This document shows positions 33,689-37,778 of a stretch of DNA of 37,778 bases, in pieces. Made by a program: the position numbers and the translations under genes. The stretch lies in NCBI GenBank assembly GCA_949289345.1, contig CASENS010000124.1, positions 1 to 37,778 on the forward strand. Reading direction: 5' to 3'. The notes beneath the pieces are model-generated. The model was not told the origin of the DNA, did no database searches, and saw only the letters and a program-made list of their open reading frames with translations. This DNA comes from an uncultured Bacteroides sp. Its GTDB lineage: Bacteria > Bacteroidota > Bacteroidia > Bacteroidales > Bacteroidaceae. The number at the start of each line of letters is the position of its first letter. Within the stretch, counting starts at the first letter, position 1.

Positions 33689-35047
33689 TCAGATATTCTT
33701 TATTTCATCCAGATTCTTCTGGATTTCTTGATCACTCAATGAATAGTTCACCAAGTCACCGGCCAAGTATTTGTCGTACGAAGCCATGTCTATCAGTCCG
33801 TGTCCGGACAGGTTGAACAGGATTACTTTTTCTTCGCCCGTTTCCTTGCATTTGTTGGCTTCCCGGATGGTAGCGGCTATGGCGTGGCACGATTCCGGTG
33901 CCGGTATAATACCTTCGACCTGCGCAAACAGACATCCTGCCTCGAACGACTCTAATTGCTGGATGTCTACGGCTTCCATCATTTTGTCCTTCAAAAGTTG
34001 GGATACGATGACGCCTGCGCCATGATAACGTAGACCGCCCGCATGGATGTTGGCGGGAGCGAAATTGTGCCCTAAGGTGAACATAGGCAGGAGGGGGGTG
34101 TATCCGGCCTCGTCACCATAGTCGTACTGGAACTTGCCTCGTGTCAGCTTGGGGCATGAAGCGGGTTCGGCTGCTAAGAAGCGGGTTGTTTTCCCTTCCA
34201 AAATGTTGTGGCGCATGAAAGGGAAAGCGATGCCGCCAAAGTTTGAGCCACCTCCGAAGCAGGCTATCACTAAGTCGGGGTATTCACCTGCCATGGCCAT
34301 CTGTTTTTCCGCTTCGAGTCCTATAATCGTCTGATGCAACGCCACATGGCTTAGTACGGAGCCTAACGTGTACTTGCAGTTGGGTGTGGTGCGTGCCAGT
34401 TCGATAGCTTCCGAAATGGCTGTACCTAACGAACCTTGATGGTTGGGGTGAGCCGTGAGGATATCCTTGCCGGCACGTGTGGACATTGAGGGCGAAGGGG
34501 TGACCTGTGCACCGTACGTTTGCATGATGCTGCGGCGATAGGGCTTTTGTTCATAGCTGATTTTCACTTGATATACAGCGGCTTCCAAACCAAAAAGACG
34601 GGCGGCATAAGCCAGTGCGGCTCCCCATTGTCCGGCTCCGGTTTCGGTCGTCACGTTTGTTACGCCTTCTTTTTTACAATAATAAGCCTGAGGCAGGGCG
34701 GAGTTCAATTTGTGTGAACCCATGGGGCTGACACTTTCGTTCTTGAAATAAATGTGTGCCGGTGTGGCCAACGCTTTTTCCAGTCCGTAAGCGCGGACAA
34801 GAGGGGTGCTGCGGTAATATTTGTACATTTCGCGCACCTCTTCGGGGATTTCTATCCATTGGTCGGTCTGATTCAGTTCCTGCCGGCATAGTTCTTCGGC
34901 AAAGATAGGGTACAGGTCTTCGGCTTTCAATGGCTGATGGGTGGCCGGATTTAAAGGCGGCATGGGCTTGTTGGGCATGTCTGCCTGTATGTTATACCAG
35001 TATTTTGGTATTTCGTCTTCCGGTAAGATAAATCTTTTGTTGCTCAT
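33689..35047 (-). CDS. Tryptophan synthase beta chain, TrpB2 type
   Basis: The 452-residue PLP enzyme belongs to the longer TrpB2 branch of tryptophan synthase beta subunits, which condenses indole with serine. Evidence: the extended N-terminus (DEIPKYWYNIQADMP), STPLVRAYGLE (about 80-90), SPMGSHKLNSA with PLP Lys113, ETGAGQWGAALA (about 135-146), and the phosphate-binding CFGGGSNFGGIAFPF (about 259-273). TrpB2 proteins often lack a tight TrpA partner and may salvage indole; here trpA and the other trp genes are absent, which fits. The gene is transcribed alone: promoter at 35076-35110, terminator at 33607-33652. Confidence 0.9.
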   Translation of the reverse strand: MSNKRFILPEDEIPKYWYNIQADMPNKPMPPLNPATHQPLKAEDLYPIFAEELCRQELNQTDQWIEIPEEVREMYKYYRSTPLVRAYGLEKALATPAHIYFKNESVSPMGSHKLNSALPQAYYCKKEGVTNVTTETGAGQWGAALAYAARLFGLEAAVYQVKISYEQKPYRRSIMQTYGAQVTPSPSMSTRAGKDILTAHPNHQGSLGTAISEAIELARTTPNCKYTLGSVLSHVALHQTIIGLEAEKQMAMAGEYPDLVIACFGGGSNFGGIAFPFMRHNILEGKTTRFLAAEPASCPKLTRGKFQYDYGDEAGYTPLLPMFTLGHNFAPANIHAGGLRYHGAGVIVSQLLKDKMMEAVDIQQLESFEAGCLFAQVEGIIPAPESCHAIAATIREANKCKETGEEKVILFNLSGHGLIDMASYDKYLAGDLVNYSLSDQEIQKNLDEIKNI

Positions 35048-35075
35048 AGTTCTACGTTTTTATTGTTTTTGCGTC

Positions 35076-35110
35076 CAAATGTAAGTATTATTTTTTAAAT
35101 ACTATCAAAA
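35076..35110 (-). promoter_or_regulatory. Promoter of the trpB2 gene
   Basis: On the minus strand TTTTG (35106-35110) precedes TACATTTG (35076-35083) by 22 bases. The -7 box is an exact match; the spacing is slightly long. The leader is about 22 bases. Confidence 0.5.
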
Positions 35111-35199
35111 TACTACAGATATTTTTGTTTTTAATGCCATAAGTTATGGCCGGAAAGCGCGGGCAGATGAGATTGGACAGGGAATGGAAAGCCGGTGAT

Positions 35200-35240
35200 G
35201 TGTTCGTTTTCGGACAGCTGACCTGTTCGGAAACGAACAC
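35200..35240. promoter_or_regulatory. Double palindromic operator before the tolC-like gene
   Basis: A 41-base palindrome has 18-base arms (35200-35217 and 35223-35240, 16 of 18 matching) and a 5-base centre. Each arm contains its own dyad: TGTTCGTTTTCGGACA (35201-35216) and TGTTCGGAAACGAACA (35224-35239, perfect), 23 bases apart. Two dyads on the same face of the helix suggest binding of two repressor dimers, as in TetR-type control of efflux genes. No regulator gene is in the window. Confidence 0.6.
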
Positions 35241-35320
35241 TTACCCCCGTCAGAAGCGCTTCTGGCACGTTGGCACGCTCTTTGTCCGTGGGAAGGCATG
35301 AAAACTAAGAATATACGGAA

Positions 35321-36811
35321 ATGACGAAGAAAATTATTTTGCTTGCTTGCTGTTTGGCTGTAAGGATAAGTATCAACGCCCAGACGGATACCTTGACTTA
35401 TAACCGTGACATCACTTTATCCGAAGCCATAGCATTGGCACGCGTACAATCAGTAGACGCCGCCGTGGCACTGAACGAACTGAAGACAGCCTACTGGGAA
35501 TATCGTACCTTTAGAGCAAACCTCTTGCCCGAAGTGAGCTTCACGGGAACACTGCCCAGCTACAACAAGTCGTACAGCTCCTATCAGAACTCCGACGGAT
35601 CATACACCTTCGTGCGCAACAACACACTCGGACTCTCAGGCGAACTATCCATCGACCAAAACATCTGGTTCACAGGAGGAACACTGTCCCTAACCTCATC
35701 ACTGGACTTCGTACGACAGCTCGGAAAAGGAGGGATAAAGCAGTTCATGACAGTACCCGTAGGACTAGAACTCACACAACCCATCTTCGGCGTCAACGAC
35801 CTCAAGTGGAACCGCCGCATCGAACCCGTACGCTACGCCGAAGCCAAGGCCGCCTTCATCTCCGCCACCGAGGAAGTGACAATGACCACCATCACCTACT
35901 TCTTCAACCTATTGCTCTCCAAAGAAAACCTGGCCACGGCGCGACAAAACAAAGAGAACGCGGACCGGCTCTACGAAGTGGCCAAAGCCAAACGCAAGAT
36001 GGGGCAAATATCAGAGAACGACCTTCTGCAGCTGAAGCTCAACGCACTCCAAGGCGAAGCCGACGTCACGGAAGCCGAAAGCAACCTCAACGCGAACATG
36101 TTCCAGCTACGCTCCTTCCTCGGCGTCTCCGAGAAGGAAATACTCAACCCCGTACTCCCGCAGTCAGTCCCCAACCTGCGCATGGACTACCACACCGTGC
36201 TCGGCAAAGCGCTCGAGCGCAACTCCTTCGCACAGAACATACGCCGCCGGCAGCTCGAAGCCGACTACGAAGTAGCCACAGCCAAAGGCAACCTACGCAG
36301 CATCAACCTCTTCGCAAGCATCGGATACACAGGACAAGACAACGAATTCAAGTCCTCCTACAAAAACCTACTGGACAATCAGATAGTACAAGTAGGCGTA
36401 ACCATACCCATACTCGACTGGGGCAAACGACGCGGGCAGGTCAAGGTGGCGCAGAGCAACTGCGAAGTCGTACGCTCACAAATACGCCAGGAACAAATGA
36501 ACTTCAACCAAAACATATTCCTCCTCGTCGAGAACTTCAACAACCAGGCACAGCAGCTCGACATAGCCGAGGAGGCCGACCGCATAGCCGAGCGCCGTTA
36601 CAGCACCAGCGTAGAGACATTCATGATCGGACGTATAAGCACCCTCGACCTCAACGACGCCCAGAACTCAAAGGACAAAGCCCGGCAAAAGCACATCAGC
36701 GAACTCTACTACTACTGGTACTACTTCTACCAACTGCGCAGCCTCACGCTGTGGGACTTCGTCAACGACACAGCCTTAGAGGCCGACTTCGAAGCCGTAG
36801 TCCGAAACTGA
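35321..36811 (+). CDS. TolC-family outer membrane efflux protein
   Basis: The 496-residue protein has a signal peptide (cleavage after SINA, about residue 20) and the TolC plan: two repeats of paired long helices (about 30-65, 180-260, 290-320, 390-460) joined by short beta-strands (for example TLGLSGELSIDQNIWFTGG and QVGVTIPILDWGKRR). TolC proteins form the outer membrane channel of RND or ABC efflux and type I secretion systems. Here neither the inner membrane pump nor the adaptor follows; the next gene is an HU-like protein on the other strand, only 8 bases away. The coding strand is C- and A-rich and G-poor for most of the gene. A palindromic operator at 35200-35240 probably controls it. 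Confidence 0.88.
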   Translation: MTKKIILLACCLAVRISINAQTDTLTYNRDITLSEAIALARVQSVDAAVALNELKTAYWEYRTFRANLLPEVSFTGTLPSYNKSYSSYQNSDGSYTFVRNNTLGLSGELSIDQNIWFTGGTLSLTSSLDFVRQLGKGGIKQFMTVPVGLELTQPIFGVNDLKWNRRIEPVRYAEAKAAFISATEEVTMTTITYFFNLLLSKENLATARQNKENADRLYEVAKAKRKMGQISENDLLQLKLNALQGEADVTEAESNLNANMFQLRSFLGVSEKEILNPVLPQSVPNLRMDYHTVLGKALERNSFAQNIRRRQLEADYEVATAKGNLRSINLFASIGYTGQDNEFKSSYKNLLDNQIVQVGVTIPILDWGKRRGQVKVAQSNCEVVRSQIRQEQMNFNQNIFLLVENFNNQAQQLDIAEEADRIAERRYSTSVETFMIGRISTLDLNDAQNSKDKARQKHISELYYYWYYFYQLRSLTLWDFVNDTALEADFEAVVRN

Positions 36812-36819
36812 ACCGTCAC

Positions 36820-37452
36820 TCAAGGCATGCGCCGCCTGACGTACACCCTGTGTGGCGCTACGCCTTGCGAAGCGATACCCGTATCGTCACACCCAGCCCA
36901 TGTCCGCAACTCCTCCGCCGCGCGCGAATGAAGCAACCCCGTCAGCGCCTCATACGCACCAACCGTCAAGTACGGATGCGACTCCAGATACTCCAGCGCC
37001 AGCCCCAGCCGCTCCTCCGGCGTATAGCGGTCAGACGAGCGGCGGAACTTGCGTGCCGAACGCTTCAGCCTGCAATGCTTGTTCACCCGCCTTACCAGCT
37101 CCTTATCCGCCTTGAAGTTGACATTGCTCACGCAAATACTCGACGCGTTACGCCGCCCCATGTCCACATCGGCCTCCTCCCTTTCCACACCGTCGCGCAA
37201 CCCAAGCGCAGGCGTAAACACCCCTAATCCCCCGACTTTCACCGAGTAGCCATCGGCCATACAGAGAGCAATCTCCTCCGTCAGCGCCTGTACCATCCCT
37301 TTCACCTCCGCAGGTGAGAAAGTGCTGTTGCGGGTCATCCGCCTCACAACCTCCTCCAAGTCCAATTGTCCGTACAGCCTCATGCGAGGATATACGACAG
37401 ACTTTCCGTCCTTATCCGGCAGGTTCGACACCTGCATTTCATATTCAGCCAT
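36820..37452 (-). CDS. HU-like DNA-binding protein with a C-terminal extension
   Basis: The 210-residue protein has an HU/IHF-like domain in residues about 5-125 (TFSPAEVKGMVQALTEEIAL and GYSVKVGGLGVFTPALGL match the HU body), as in the long HU-like proteins of Bacteroidetes. It is more than twice the length of ordinary HU. A basic linker (KHCRLKRSARKFRRSSDRY, about 125-143) leads to a helical region (about 143-185; TPEERLGLALEYLES and SRAAEELRTWAG) that may be a small winged helix for a second DNA contact. It probably bends or organises DNA; a specific role is not known. The plus strand is C-rich here as well as in tolC. A leader of about 180 bases with 21-base repeats precedes it. Confidence 0.75.
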   Translation of the reverse strand: MAEYEMQVSNLPDKDGKSVVYPRMRLYGQLDLEEVVRRMTRNSTFSPAEVKGMVQALTEEIALCMADGYSVKVGGLGVFTPALGLRDGVEREEADVDMGRRNASSICVSNVNFKADKELVRRVNKHCRLKRSARKFRRSSDRYTPEERLGLALEYLESHPYLTVGAYEALTGLLHSRAAEELRTWAGCDDTGIASQGVAPHRVYVRRRMP

Positions 37453-37544
37453 AATCTATTCCACTACTTATTTCCTTCTATCTTCTTAATGTTTAAAAAC
37501 AGACTGCATACTAACAAAAAAACAATTTCCCCCATATGCCTTCA

Positions 37545-37649
37545 TATGTTCCATACGGTATATTCTATATACTAAGGTTTGATACGTATGTTCCGAACAT
37601 TCGTTCCTACGTCCCAAATTTACGTATGTATGTTTTTAGCACAAAGGTA
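37545..37649. repeat. 21-base-period repeats in the leader of the HU-like gene
   Basis: TATGTTCC (37545), TATATACT (37566, weak), TATGTTCC (37587), TACGTCCC (37608) and TATGTTTT (37629) follow one another at exact 21-base steps, two turns of the helix. TGTTCCGAACA at 37588-37598 is also a perfect dyad. They lie in the transcribed leader and run up to the promoter box of the HU-like gene. Confidence 0.5.
37642..37649 (-). promoter_or_regulatory. -7 promoter box of the HU-like gene
   Basis: On the minus strand TACCTTTG matches TAnnTTTG. The predicted start near 37636 leaves a leader of about 180 bases, filled by the 21-base repeats. No clear -33 box. Confidence 0.45.
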
Positions 37650-37702
37650 TATAAAAAAACAGATTTTTTACGCCCGGTAGATAAGAAAGTCAAGACCGCG
37701 AC

Positions 37703-37710
37703 TATCTTTG
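37703..37710 (+). promoter_or_regulatory. Possible promoter box for a gene beyond the right edge
   Basis: TATCTTTG matches TAnnTTTG on the plus strand. No reading frame of note follows within the last 68 bases, so any target lies outside the window. Confidence 0.3.
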
Positions 37711-37778
37711 TGGTAAAAACGAGGTCACAGGGTTTCCCCATCCTCATATGTCCAACGGGCTTGGTGTCCCAATAAAAA

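Noticed and set aside
35084-35106. AAGTATTATT near the trpB2 promoter as another copy of the 22-base repeat
   Set aside because: Only about 10 bases agree, with no second unit at a 22-base step; it is probably chance in AT-rich DNA.
35806-37227. Long plus-strand open frame of 473 codons overlapping tolC and the HU-like gene
   Set aside because: It is in another frame of tolC and runs antisense to the HU-like gene. Its Arg/Gln/His-rich product is what C-rich DNA yields by chance, and both real genes have clear domains.
37536-37775. Plus-strand frame of 79 codons with repeated Tyr-Val-Pro units
   Set aside because: The heptad pattern is a by-product of the 21-base DNA repeat, and the frame lies antisense in the HU-like leader with no promoter or start signal.

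Overview
The window looks like a Bacteroidales chromosome, most likely Bacteroides or Phocaeicola. Evidence: a hybrid two-component regulator of Bacteroides type, a NagB/PIG-L fusion, PPi-dependent phosphofructokinase, DUF3667 proteins, a dipeptidyl peptidase III with the HECLGH motif, outer-membrane FadL and TolC proteins, and repeated Bacteroides-type promoters (TTG, about 20 bases, then TAnnTTTG) with weak Shine-Dalgarno sites. All identifications come from reading the sequence; no database search was run.

Left part (1-14052), carbohydrate use. Bases 1 to about 180 carry four 23-24-base repeats typical of an IS21-family end. They abut a hybrid two-component regulator that has lost its sensor domain (to 1979). 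Then come a GH88 unsaturated glucuronyl hydrolase lipoprotein, a two-domain NagB-like/PIG-L protein whose NagB half lacks key catalytic residues, and a three-gene unit (cytoplasmic DUF5107/TPR protein, secreted GH2, exported GH35) that probably handles galactosides or related glycans. No SusC/SusD pair is present.

Middle part (14088-23909). Two tandem DUF3667 membrane proteins on the minus strand are divergent from pfp (glycolysis with PPi). They are followed by a membrane-anchored GH25 muramidase tail-to-tail with prmA, a secreted Trp/Gly- then Ser/Gly/Arg-rich protein, and a FadL-like outer membrane protein with a strong terminator.

Right part (24136-37778). A small membrane protein is translationally coupled to leuB, followed by a cysteine synthase and a secreted TPR protein; then a short AraC-type regulator; DPP III plus an AlkD/HEAT-like protein; a Fur-family regulator overlapping purA; a Spy/CpxP-like periplasmic protein; an orphan TrpB2 on the minus strand; a TolC-like protein behind a double palindromic operator; and an HU-like protein with a repeat-rich leader.

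The least explained signals lie between genes. Two matching 88-base elements (14088-14175 and 32646-32733) are each built from four 22-base units, two direct then two inverted, and show compensatory base changes. A different two-unit 22-base repeat lies between the GH2 and GH35 genes. A 21-base-period repeat lies in the HU leader. A tandem TGTTCG-N4-CGAACA operator precedes tolC.
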